A DNA stretch of 6,402 nt, taken from JBNJEM01 sp051745935 (GTDB lineage: Bacteria; Planctomycetota; Planctomycetia; Pirellulales; Pirellulaceae). Shown piece after piece: positions 1 to 6,069 of the stretch (position 1 is its first letter; every line of letters starts with the position of its first letter). The notes under the pieces were generated by a model, which did no database searches, had not been told where the DNA came from, and worked only from the letters and a program-made list of their open reading frames with translations. The DNA lies in the NCBI GenBank assembly GCA_051745935.1, contig JBNJEM010000463.1:1-6402 (forward strand), written 5' to 3'. Both the position numbers and the translations under genes were made by a program.

Positions 1-432
1 GCCCCGGTGTGGTATGGTGGAGGGCTATTGCCTAGAATCACGTAGCAGATTAAAGATATGGGGAAGGTGGCGTTGGAAATGGCAAGTGAATCCACGGTCT
101 GCGGCATCCGGTAGAAGACTGCCCGTGCGGGGGACGGATTCGCGGCGTAGCTGAGCCGCTTGGTACCATCCGGGCTTCTCGGGGGTCGGACGGGCGACCG
201 CTATTATTTCAGGCGGTTGGATTTGTCCGAATGGAAAGCTACCCCTCGCAAGCCGTCCTCCCGTTGGTCGGACTCGCGGCGGATAAAGTCATCCCCGACC
301 GCTATTATTTCAGGCGGTTGGATTTGTCCGAATGGAAAGCTGCCCCTCGCAAGCCGTCCTCCCGTTGGTCGGACTCGCGGCGGATAAAGTCATCCGCGAC
401 TAGGCATTTTTTTCGACATACAAATTGGACAC
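1..432. other. Upstream region without a supportable gene
   Basis: I see no convincing coding region before rnfB. The forward frame starting at base 2 is open to a TGA at 152-154, but its translation is Arg/Trp/Ser-rich and resembles no protein family I know, so a gene tail entering from the left is possible but unsupported. Reading frames across the later part run through a 101-bp tandem duplication (195-396) and look like by-products of it. A diverged partial copy of the repeat may lie further upstream: bases 135-147 match 12 of 13 positions of a segment inside the repeat (269-281). A 7-T run lies at 407-413. Any promoter for the rnf operon should be here, but none matches a consensus well. 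Confidence 0.6.
195..396. repeat. 101-bp tandem direct duplication upstream of rnfB
   Basis: Two head-to-tail copies of a 101-bp unit, 195-295 and 296-396, differ by eye at only two positions (241 A versus 342 G; 295 C versus 396 G). The first four bases of a third unit (CGAC) follow at 397-400. Each copy carries an inverted pair, GTCCGA and TCGGAC, about 37 nt apart (225-230 with 268-273; 326-331 with 369-374). The second copy ends in a small perfect hairpin, CGGAT (381-385) with ATCCG (392-396) around a 6-nt loop; in the first copy the outer base pair of this hairpin is lost. The unit length is not a multiple of three, which argues against a coding repeat. The near identity suggests recent duplication or active homogenisation. 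Function is unknown. Confidence 0.93.
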
Positions 433-1323
433 ATGTTACACGGACTTTTAATTGCGGGCGGCATCATGGCGGTGTTGGGCGTTGGCCTGGCCACGATCTT
501 GGCGGTCGCCAACAAGACGCTGCACGTCCATGAGGACCCGCGGATTGACGAGGTGGAGGACCTGTTGCCGGGGGCGAACTGCGGCGCGTGTGGATATCCG
601 GGGTGCCGGGCGATGGCGGAGAATCTCGTGGCGGGTTGGGAAGAGCCGCGGGCCTGTCCGGTCTGTTCGCCGGAGGAAGTCACCACGATTGCCTCGCTAT
701 TGGGGATTGAGGCGAAAGAGAGCGTCAAACGGATCGCTCGGCTGGCCTGCGCCGGCGGCGTGGATGTGGCCCGTGGCGAGGCCACGTATGCAGGGATCGA
801 AACGTGTCGAGCGGCGGATCTAGTTTCCGGCGGGGGCAAGGCATGTCCATGGGGATGCCTGGGATACGGCGACTGCATGGCCGCTTGTCCCTTCGAGGCC
901 ATCGTGATGAGCGAGCAGCATTTGCCGGTGGTCCTTGAAGAGAAGTGTACCGCCTGTGGAAACTGTGTTGAGGCGTGTCCCCGGGACCTGTTTTCCCTGC
1001 ACCCGGTGGACCGTCAACTCTGGGTCGCCTGCAAGAACAAGGCGCCCGGCAAGACCGCCCGTTCGCAGTGCAGTGTCGCTTGTATTGGATGCGGGTTGTG
1101 CAAAAAGGACGCGCCGGAAGGGTTGATTGAAATCGTCGACAATCTGGCCCAAATCGATTACCAGAAGAACGATCAGGCCACGGTGGACGCGATCCAGCGA
1201 TGTCCCACCGCCGCCATTGTCTGGTTTGACGCCGGCGGAGGCATCATTGTAGGTGAAAAGGCCAAGCAGGCCGGCCTCAAAACAGCCGCTGCCGACGATT
1301 CAAAGCCGGTCGCGAGCCAATAG
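433..1323 (+). CDS. rnfB: RnfB, Fe-S electron-entry subunit of the Rnf complex (long form)
   Basis: RnfB is the proposed acceptor of electrons from reduced ferredoxin, anchored to the cytoplasmic membrane face. The 296-aa protein has an N-terminal hydrophobic anchor (about residues 4-26), then the RnfB-type four-Cys domain (LLPGANCGACGYPGC; Cys50, 53, 58, 75, with an extra Cys78). Next is a ferredoxin module with Cys138, 142, 148, 152 and Cys172, 175, 178, 182, enough for two [4Fe-4S] clusters. A last module keeps Cys217, 220, 223 and 257, but Ala227, Asp247, Thr250 and Ala253 stand where the other four ligands would be, so it should hold one cluster. Cys106, 125, 200 and 213 lie between the modules. 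Starting at 433 keeps the whole anchor; no good ribosome-binding site precedes it. The short RnfB of E. coli lacks the extra modules. Identity is secure. Confidence 0.97.
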   Translation: MLHGLLIAGGIMAVLGVGLATILAVANKTLHVHEDPRIDEVEDLLPGANCGACGYPGCRAMAENLVAGWEEPRACPVCSPEEVTTIASLLGIEAKESVKRIARLACAGGVDVARGEATYAGIETCRAADLVSGGGKACPWGCLGYGDCMAACPFEAIVMSEQHLPVVLEEKCTACGNCVEACPRDLFSLHPVDRQLWVACKNKAPGKTARSQCSVACIGCGLCKKDAPEGLIEIVDNLAQIDYQKNDQATVDAIQRCPTAAIVWFDAGGGIIVGEKAKQAGLKTAAADDSKPVASQ

Positions 1324-1343
1324 GGCAGGGCAGGGGGGGGGAG

Positions 1344-1403
1344 CGGAAATCAGCGACACGGAAGTGGGCGACGCGAAAGTCAGCGACGCGGAAGTCAGCG
1401 ACA
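1344..1403. repeat. Four 15-bp tandem repeats between rnfB and rnfC
   Basis: Four imperfect copies of a 15-bp unit with consensus CGGAAGTCAGCGACG lie at 1344-1358, 1359-1373, 1374-1388 and 1389-1403. Each differs from the consensus at one to two positions. A more diverged fifth unit (1404-1418) would run into the rnfC ribosome-binding site. The 15-bp period is five codons, so the array stays open in several frames: in the rnfB frame it reads as Gln-Arg-Arg-Gly-Ser-like units, and in another as Ser-Asp-Ala-Glu-Val-like units. There is no sign that either is translated. Copy number could vary between strains by slippage and would change the rnfB-rnfC spacing without frameshifting it. Confidence 0.85.
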
Positions 1404-1410
1404 AAGAGTC

Positions 1411-1414
1411 GAGG
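1411..1414 (+). promoter_or_regulatory. Ribosome-binding site of rnfC
   Basis: GAGG at 1411-1414 sits 4 nt before the ATG at 1419. It is short and slightly close, but it supports this start, after which the RnfC N-terminus aligns with the family. Confidence 0.55.
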
Positions 1415-1418
1415 AACC

Positions 1419-2765
1419 ATGAGTCAAGGAACACGGGACAAAGCCCGCACATTCCGCCATGGGGTGCATCCCCCGGACCGGAAAGAGGTGACCGAGACCA
1501 AGGAGACGGTTCGGTTGCCGTTCCCCGAAAAGCTGGTCATCCCGCTCTCCCAACACACCGGGGCTCCCGCAAGGGCAATTGTCAAGAAAAGACAAGCGGT
1601 GACGCGGGGGGAATTAATCGCCGAAGCAGGCGGTTTCGTATCCGTCCCCATGCACTCGCCGATCACGGGGACCGTGGAAAAAGTGGATCTGGCACGGCTG
1701 GCCAATGGCGCCATGGGGCCGGCGATCCACTTGAAAACGGACCCGGAAGCCGACCAGACCACCGCCGTGGGCGAGCCGCGGGACGCGTTTTCGCTGTCCG
1801 GGAGCGACTTGGTGGAGGCGGTTCAGCGCACGGGCATGGTTGGGTTAGGGGGCGCGGCATTCCCAACGCATGTTAAATTGGCGATTCCAGAGGGAAAGCA
1901 TGTCGACACTCTGATTGCCAACGGCTGCGAATGCGAGCCGTACTTGACCACGGACCACCGGCTGATGCTGGAACGCGGCGAGGATTTATTTGCCGGCATG
2001 CGAATCGCGTTGCGCGGGACCGGAGCGGAGCGAGCGATCATCGGCATCGAGGAAAACAAATCGGATGCCATCCAGGCCCTGGAGGCTGGCAAACCTCGGG
2101 ACCTGCCCCTTGAGGTGCGTGCGTTACAAGTGAAGTATCCGCAGGGCGCGGAAAAAATGCTCATCAACACCCTGACGGGACGGGAAGTCCCCTCGGGCGG
2201 CTTGCCCCACGATGCCGGCGCCGCGGTGTTCAACGTGGCGACGCTCGCGCAATTGGGACGGCTGCTGCCGCGAGGAGAGGGGCTGATTGAGCGCGGCATT
2301 ACGGTGAGTGGTGCCGGGATCGAGCAGCCCGGCAATTACATCGTGCCCACCGGTACACCGGTCCGGTTCGTGCTGGAGCAACTAGGTCTTTCCCAGGACG
2401 CGCGGCAAGTGGTCCTCGGGGGGCCGATGATGGGGCAATCGATCGCCTCGCTCGATGTCCCGCTGATCAAGGGCGTCAGTGGCATCTTGGTGTTTACCGA
2501 GCATGAGGTGCGTGCGCGGATCCGAAAAGTCCATCCCTGCATCCGCTGCGGGCAGTGTCTCAAGGCGTGCCCCGTTTTTCTCAATCCATCCCGCATGGGA
2601 AGCTTGTCCCGAAAGGAGGAATACGAGGTGTTGGAAAAGGAATACCACTTGAACGATTGCTTCGAGTGCGGAAGTTGCACGTTCATCTGCCCGTCGCACA
2701 TTCCGTTGGTCCAATACTTTCGTATGGCCAAGGCCAAGAATCGCGAGAGGAAGGCGAAGTCGTGA
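1419..2765 (+). CDS. rnfC: RnfC, NADH/FMN and Fe-S subunit of the Rnf complex
   Basis: RnfC is the peripheral cytoplasmic subunit that exchanges electrons with NAD(H). The 448-aa protein opens with the family's N-terminal block (TFRHGVHPPDRKE, residues 11-23; the usual Gly-Gly is His-Gly here), followed by a biotinyl/lipoyl-like section ending in HSPITGTVEKV. The Gly-rich flavin/nucleotide site GLGGAAFP is at 142-149, and NGCECEPYLTTDHRLM starts near residue 168, as in NuoF-like folds. A middle SLBB-like part follows. The C-terminus has two CxxCxxCxxxCP motifs, Cys374/377/380/384 and Cys414/417/420/424, for two [4Fe-4S] clusters. There is no long Ala/Lys-rich tail as in enterobacterial RsxC, so this is the short form. 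The TGA overlaps the rnfD GTG by 4 nt, implying coupled translation. Identity is secure. Confidence 0.97.
   Translation: MSQGTRDKARTFRHGVHPPDRKEVTETKETVRLPFPEKLVIPLSQHTGAPARAIVKKRQAVTRGELIAEAGGFVSVPMHSPITGTVEKVDLARLANGAMGPAIHLKTDPEADQTTAVGEPRDAFSLSGSDLVEAVQRTGMVGLGGAAFPTHVKLAIPEGKHVDTLIANGCECEPYLTTDHRLMLERGEDLFAGMRIALRGTGAERAIIGIEENKSDAIQALEAGKPRDLPLEVRALQVKYPQGAEKMLINTLTGREVPSGGLPHDAGAAVFNVATLAQLGRLLPRGEGLIERGITVSGAGIEQPGNYIVPTGTPVRFVLEQLGLSQDARQVVLGGPMMGQSIASLDVPLIKGVSGILVFTEHEVRARIRKVHPCIRCGQCLKACPVFLNPSRMGSLSRKEEYEVLEKEYHLNDCFECGSCTFICPSHIPLVQYFRMAKAKNRERKAKS
2745..2754 (+). promoter_or_regulatory. Ribosome-binding site that fixes the rnfD GTG start
   Basis: GAGAGGAAGG at 2745-2754, inside the end of rnfC, stands 7 nt before GTG at 2762. 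This supports the non-ATG start over the next in-frame ATG at 2837, which would cut off the conserved SSPHIKGGLST segment. Confidence 0.75.
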
Positions 2766-3895
2766 GTTCGGACGCCCAACCGATAGCGGTCTTGAGTTCG
2801 CCGCACATCAAGGGCGGCTTGAGCACCGAAACCATCATGCGGCACGTGATCTACGCATTGGTGCCCGTGGTGGCGATTTCGGTGTTAATGTTCGGCCTCA
2901 GCGCGCTGTTGCTGGTGACCGTCACGCCCCTAACCTGCGTGGCCGCCGAGTGGTTTTTCTGCAGGGTTTCGGGCAAGGAATCCACCCTCGGCGACTGCAG
3001 TGCCGTGGTCACGGGAATGCTACTGGCCTTGACGCTGCCCCCCGGGTTGCCGCTGTGGATGGCAGTGGTCGGCGGCGTGATCTCCATCGGACTCGGAAAG
3101 ACACTGTTCGGCGGGCTGGGCTTCAATGTGTTCAACCCAGCCTTGGTCGGACGGGCATTTCTACAAACCGCCTTTCCGGTCGCTCTGACGACGTGGACGC
3201 CGCCGGCGGCGGTGGGCCGGTTCACCACTTGCATCCCCTCGACGCTGGCGTGGCCGTTCATGACACCGCCACCGGTGGATGAGTACGTGGAACGGGCGGC
3301 GGTCGATGGGTTTTCCGGCGCCACGGCCCTGTCATTGATGAAGTTCGGAGACCCTGCAGAAGCCCCCGATGCGTTGCAGCTGTTCACGGGAACCGTGGCG
3401 GGGTCCGTCGGCGAAACATCGGCGGTGGTGGTCCTTGTCTGTGGCGTTTACCTGGCGGCGCGGAAGATGCTCGATTGGCGGATTCCCGTCGGTGTGTTGG
3501 GCAGCGTGTTTGTGGTCACGACGATCTTCCACCTGTTTGATCCGCAAACCTATCCGCCGCCCCTGTTCATGCTCTTGGCGGGAGGCCTGATGCTTGGCTC
3601 CGTGTTCATGGCCACGGACATGGTCACGTCTCCGGTCACCCCGGCTGGCGTGTGGATCTACGGTGCGATCATCGGTGTCGTCACGGCGTTGATCCGCCTC
3701 ACGGGCAGTTTGCCCGAGGGCCTGGTGTACGCGATCCTGTTGGGCAACGCCATGGTTCCATTGCTCAATCACGCGACCCAGCCACGCATCCACGGCGGGA
3801 AACGCAAGGGGGAACACCTGGCGAACCTCGCCGCGAAGGTCCGCCGCGTCGCGCGCATCGGCGGCGGCGAACGCACGGAGGAGCGGCGATCATGA
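2762..3895 (+). CDS. rnfD: RnfD, membrane subunit with covalent FMN
   Basis: RnfD is an integral membrane subunit, homologous to NqrB, that carries FMN bound through a phosphoester to Thr and takes part in ion transport. From the GTG start it has 377 residues, with the family N-terminus SSPHIKGGLSTETIMRHV at 12-29 and a series of hydrophobic spans. The flavinylation motif DGFSGATALS places the FMN-carrying residue at Thr188. Further family signatures are GLGFNVFNPALVGRAF before it and MATDMVTSP (283-291) and GSLPEGLVYAILLGN after it. The last 35 or so residues are a basic, Arg/Lys/Gly-rich tail, probably cytoplasmic. GTG overlaps the rnfC stop (GTGA), and the rnfD TGA overlaps the rnfG ATG (ATGA). 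FMN attachment needs ApbE, not encoded in this window. An open frame reaches back to 2555 but that part lies inside rnfC and is not RnfD-like. Confidence 0.96.
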   Translation: MSSDAQPIAVLSSPHIKGGLSTETIMRHVIYALVPVVAISVLMFGLSALLLVTVTPLTCVAAEWFFCRVSGKESTLGDCSAVVTGMLLALTLPPGLPLWMAVVGGVISIGLGKTLFGGLGFNVFNPALVGRAFLQTAFPVALTTWTPPAAVGRFTTCIPSTLAWPFMTPPPVDEYVERAAVDGFSGATALSLMKFGDPAEAPDALQLFTGTVAGSVGETSAVVVLVCGVYLAARKMLDWRIPVGVLGSVFVVTTIFHLFDPQTYPPPLFMLLAGGLMLGSVFMATDMVTSPVTPAGVWIYGAIIGVVTALIRLTGSLPEGLVYAILLGNAMVPLLNHATQPRIHGGKRKGEHLANLAAKVRRVARIGGGERTEERRS

Positions 3896-4584
3896 GCGAA
3901 GCGAAGGACGCGACCACGCGACAGTCCAAAATGCCCACGAGCGGCGCGATGATCGGGACCCTGGGCACGGTCGCCACGATCTCGGGCGTTCTCCTGGCGC
4001 TGGTATATCAGGGCACCTACGACATCATCCAACGCAATCGGGAGCAAGCGCTCCGGCAGGCCGTGTTCACCGTGATTCCAGGTGCCAGCGAACAGGTGCC
4101 ATTCGAAACCACCGGCCCGGGGACGCTCGAACGCGTCACGGATCAGTCCGCGGCAGAGCCACGATTGTTTACCGGTTGGAGTGAGGACGGCAAGATGCTT
4201 GGGGTGGCCTTGAAGGCCAGCGAACAAGGGTATGGGGGCCCGATCCGGGTGCTCTACGGCTATGACCCCGACCAGGAAGTCATTACCGGCTTGACGGTAC
4301 TCGAAAGCAAGGAAACCCCCGGACTCGGAGACCGCATCTCCGAAGAACCGTTTTTGGGTAAGTTCACCAACCTGGACGCGAACATGAACGCCACCGGGGA
4401 CGCGTTGGCACATCCGATCACCTTTGTCAAAAGGGGCGAGAAGACCGAGCCGTGGCAGGTGGAGGGGATCTCCGGGGCCACCATTTCGTCAAAAGCCGTC
4501 GTCAATGCGATCCAGCAAAACACCCGTGAAATGCTGCCCTTCGTGCACGACCATCTGGACGAACTCAAGGAGGCGGCGCCATGA
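3892..4584 (+). CDS. rnfG: RnfG, membrane-anchored FMN-binding subunit
   Basis: RnfG is homologous to NqrC and holds a covalent FMN on the outer side of the membrane. The 230-aa protein has a short charged N-terminus, one membrane span at about 19-39, and a soluble FMN-binding domain. The family signature LESKETPGLGDRI is followed near the C-terminus by EGISGATISSKAVV, where Thr197 is the expected flavinylated residue. GGAGGAG at 3877-3883 lies 8 nt before the ATG, and the ATG overlaps the rnfD stop by 4 nt, so I start it at 3892 although the same frame is open further upstream inside rnfD. The stop overlaps the rnfE start in the same way. No heme-binding CxxCH motif is present. Identity is secure. 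Confidence 0.96.
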   Translation: MSEAKDATTRQSKMPTSGAMIGTLGTVATISGVLLALVYQGTYDIIQRNREQALRQAVFTVIPGASEQVPFETTGPGTLERVTDQSAAEPRLFTGWSEDGKMLGVALKASEQGYGGPIRVLYGYDPDQEVITGLTVLESKETPGLGDRISEEPFLGKFTNLDANMNATGDALAHPITFVKRGEKTEPWQVEGISGATISSKAVVNAIQQNTREMLPFVHDHLDELKEAAP

Positions 4585-5219
4585 GCGAACCTCAAGCCCA
4601 CGCGCCCTCGGACGCCAACACATTTCTGCGCGGTTTGTGGGAAGAGAACCCCGTGTTCGTCATGTTGCTGGGCATGTGCCCTACTTTGGCGGTAACCAAT
4701 ACCGTGGCCAACTGCCTCGCCATGGGCCTCGCCGCCGCGTTCGTGCTGGTCTGCTCCAGCACCCTCGTCTCCTTGCTCAAAAACTTCATCCCCAAGCAGG
4801 TCCGGATTGCCACCTACATCGTCATCATTGCCACGTTCGTCACCATCGTGGACTACGCCATCCAGGCCATTAGCTTGGAGCTATACGCCAGTCTCGGCGC
4901 GTTTATCCAGCTGATTGTCGTCAATTGCATGATTCTTGGACGGGCGGAAGCCTTCGCCTCAAGGAACTCCGTTCGCAGCGCCATCGTCGATGCCTTGGGC
5001 ATGGGCGCTGGTTTTACGCTCGCGCTGCTCTGCCTCGGGGTGGTTCGGGAAGCACTCGGAAGCGGCACGCTGTTGGGGTATTCCATTTTCGGGCCGCAAT
5101 TCGAACCTTGGTCGGTCATGCTGTTGCCTCCCGGCGGGTTTTTCGTGTTGGGAACCTGGCTGCTCGTTTTCAACTGGTTCCGGGAACGTTCCGCTCGAAG
5201 CGCCCATGAGAAGGCCTAA
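4581..5219 (+). CDS. rnfE: RnfE, membrane subunit contributing to the intramembrane Fe site
   Basis: RnfE (homologue of NqrD) is a six-span membrane protein that pairs with RnfA in an inverted arrangement; together they hold an Fe centre in the middle of the membrane by two cysteines each. The 212-aa protein has the N-terminal signature LWEENPVFVMLLGMCPTLAVT with Cys33 and the second half-site VNCMILGRAEAFAS with Cys116, so both expected ligands are present. Conserved GMGAGFTLAL and VREALGSGTLLG follow, and the C-terminal end is a basic FRERSARSAHEKA tail. AAGGAGG (4567-4573) lies 7 nt before the ATG, which overlaps the rnfG stop by 4 nt. Similarity between RnfE and RnfA reflects an ancient duplication; the WEENPV segment and order in the operon mark this one as RnfE. 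Confidence 0.96.
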   Translation: MSEPQAHAPSDANTFLRGLWEENPVFVMLLGMCPTLAVTNTVANCLAMGLAAAFVLVCSSTLVSLLKNFIPKQVRIATYIVIIATFVTIVDYAIQAISLELYASLGAFIQLIVVNCMILGRAEAFASRNSVRSAIVDALGMGAGFTLALLCLGVVREALGSGTLLGYSIFGPQFEPWSVMLLPPGGFFVLGTWLLVFNWFRERSARSAHEKA

Positions 5220-5231
5220 AGGAGATGCCCA

Positions 5232-5819
5232 ATGGAAGCCGATTCGCTGCTGTTCATTTTCCTCGATGCGTGCTTCGTCAATAACTTCGTGCTCAGCCTG
5301 TTTCTCGGGATATGTCCCTTTTTGGGGGTTTCAGCCAAACGAGAAACCGCCCTCCGCATGGGGCTGGCCGTCATTTTCGTCATGCTCGTCAGCTCGATGT
5401 GCGCCTACGGGATCAACGTGGTACTGAACCTTCCCTGGGTCGATGCCCCTTACTTGCGATTGATTTGCTATATTGCCGTCATTGCCTCGGCGGTGCAGTT
5501 AGTCGAAATGTTCATTAAGAAAACCAGTCCCGCGTTATTCCAGGCGTTGGGGATCTTTCTGCCCCTTATTACCACCAATTGCGCCATTCTCGGGGTCGCC
5601 TTGTTCCAAACGCAGAAAGGCTACGATTTCCTGCAGTGCATTGTCTACGCATTCGGAGCCGGCGCCGGGTTCACACTGGCCTTGACCATCATGGCCGGGC
5701 TTCGTGAAGAACTCGACTTGGCGGATCTGCCCAGCCCCGTGAAGGGCGCGGCACTCACATTGATGCTGGCCGGAATTCTCTCGTTGGCCTTCATGGGCTT
5801 CGCCGGTTTGGGAGGGTAA
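5232..5819 (+). CDS. rnfA: RnfA, membrane subunit paired with RnfE
   Basis: RnfA (homologue of NqrE) is the partner of RnfE in the membrane core. The 195-aa protein has six predicted spans and both expected Fe ligands: Cys28 in NNFVLSLFLGICPFLGVS and Cys117 in ITTNCAILGVAL. GAGAGFTLAL and the charged LREELDLADLP segment before the last span are also typical. An additional Cys14 lies before the first ligand and is not an expected one. AGGAG at 5220-5224 stands 7 nt before the ATG, starting in the base right after the rnfE stop; the 12-nt spacing fits continued operon translation. Family members are usually close to this length, so the gene looks complete. Confidence 0.96.
   Translation: MEADSLLFIFLDACFVNNFVLSLFLGICPFLGVSAKRETALRMGLAVIFVMLVSSMCAYGINVVLNLPWVDAPYLRLICYIAVIASAVQLVEMFIKKTSPALFQALGIFLPLITTNCAILGVALFQTQKGYDFLQCIVYAFGAGAGFTLALTIMAGLREELDLADLPSPVKGAALTLMLAGILSLAFMGFAGLGG
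5811..5816 (+). promoter_or_regulatory. Ribosome-binding site of the 81-aa gene
   Basis: GGAGGG at 5811-5816, within the last rnfA codons, is 7 nt before the ATG at 5824. This good site and the 4-nt distance from the rnfA stop are the main evidence that the small frame is translated as part of the operon. Confidence 0.7.
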
Positions 5820-5823
5820 CACG

Positions 5824-6069
5824 ATGGGAACAATCCTAGTCGCGGTGGCGGGGGTATTCGTCGTCCTGGGCATGTGGATGATCGTTCAGCTGCTGGCGGA
5901 TAAGTATTTGGGAGAACGCTCGCCGGGCTGCGGTTGCGGGCTGCACGCCGGCGAGGATTCCTCCGCCCCAAACGGCAACCACGATACCTGCGGTCACTGC
6001 ACGGTCCAGCTGTCTGAACACAACGTCTCATCCCTCGAAGACACGAAGACCGGAAATTGGGTGAACTAG
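5824..6069 (+). CDS. 81-aa single-span Cys-rich protein, possible NqrM-like Rnf maturation factor
   Basis: I do not recognise this gene by name. The protein has a hydrophobic N-terminal segment (about residues 3-24, probably a membrane anchor), a short charged linker (DKYLGERS), then four cysteines in two pairs: Cys36 and Cys38 in GCGCGL, Cys56 and Cys59 in CGHC, with His41, His53 and His58 close by. A polar tail follows to residue 81. It lies 4 nt after rnfA with a strong ribosome-binding site. The layout is like NqrM (DUF539), a small one-span protein with four cysteines that is needed to mature Na+-NQR, probably by supplying Fe to the NqrD/NqrE site, which corresponds to RnfE/RnfA. That family match is by architecture only; I cannot show homology. 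It could also be a small metal-binding or redox protein unrelated to NqrM. Confidence 0.8.
   Translation: MGTILVAVAGVFVVLGMWMIVQLLADKYLGERSPGCGCGLHAGEDSSAPNGNHDTCGHCTVQLSEHNVSSLEDTKTGNWVN

Larger units (their letters stand above)
1324..1418. other. rnfB-rnfC gap, open in the rnfB frame
   Basis: This 95-nt spacer is the only sizeable gap in an otherwise tightly packed operon. It starts with a G-rich stretch including nine consecutive G (1333-1341), continues with four 15-bp tandem repeats, and ends with the rnfC ribosome-binding site. Read in the rnfB frame past the TAG at 1321-1323, it has no stop until TGA at 1420-1422, which overlaps the rnfC ATG as ATGA. The same 4-nt overlap type joins three other gene pairs here. 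It may be a former or alternative C-terminal tail of RnfB, or a plain non-coding spacer. Confidence 0.6.

Noticed and set aside
160..175. Sigma-54-like element (TTGGTAC, GG-N10-GC spacing)
   Set aside because: The -24 part fits in 6 of 7 positions, but the -12 part reads GGGC rather than TTGC, and it lies about 260 bp from rnfB with the duplication in between.
381..413. Hairpin CGGAT/ATCCG followed by a 7-T run as an intrinsic terminator
   Set aside because: The stem is only 5 bp and the T-run begins 10 nt after it; a terminator needs a stronger stem directly next to the T-run.
231..533. 100-codon forward frame across the 101-bp repeats, and a similar 75-codon frame at 160-387
   Set aside because: Both owe their length to the tandem duplication, show no family features, and the longer one runs into rnfB in another frame.
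1253..1876. 207-codon forward frame over the end of rnfB and the start of rnfC
   Set aside because: It overlaps two secure genes in another frame; its pentapeptide-like SDxEV section is the 15-bp repeat read in that frame.
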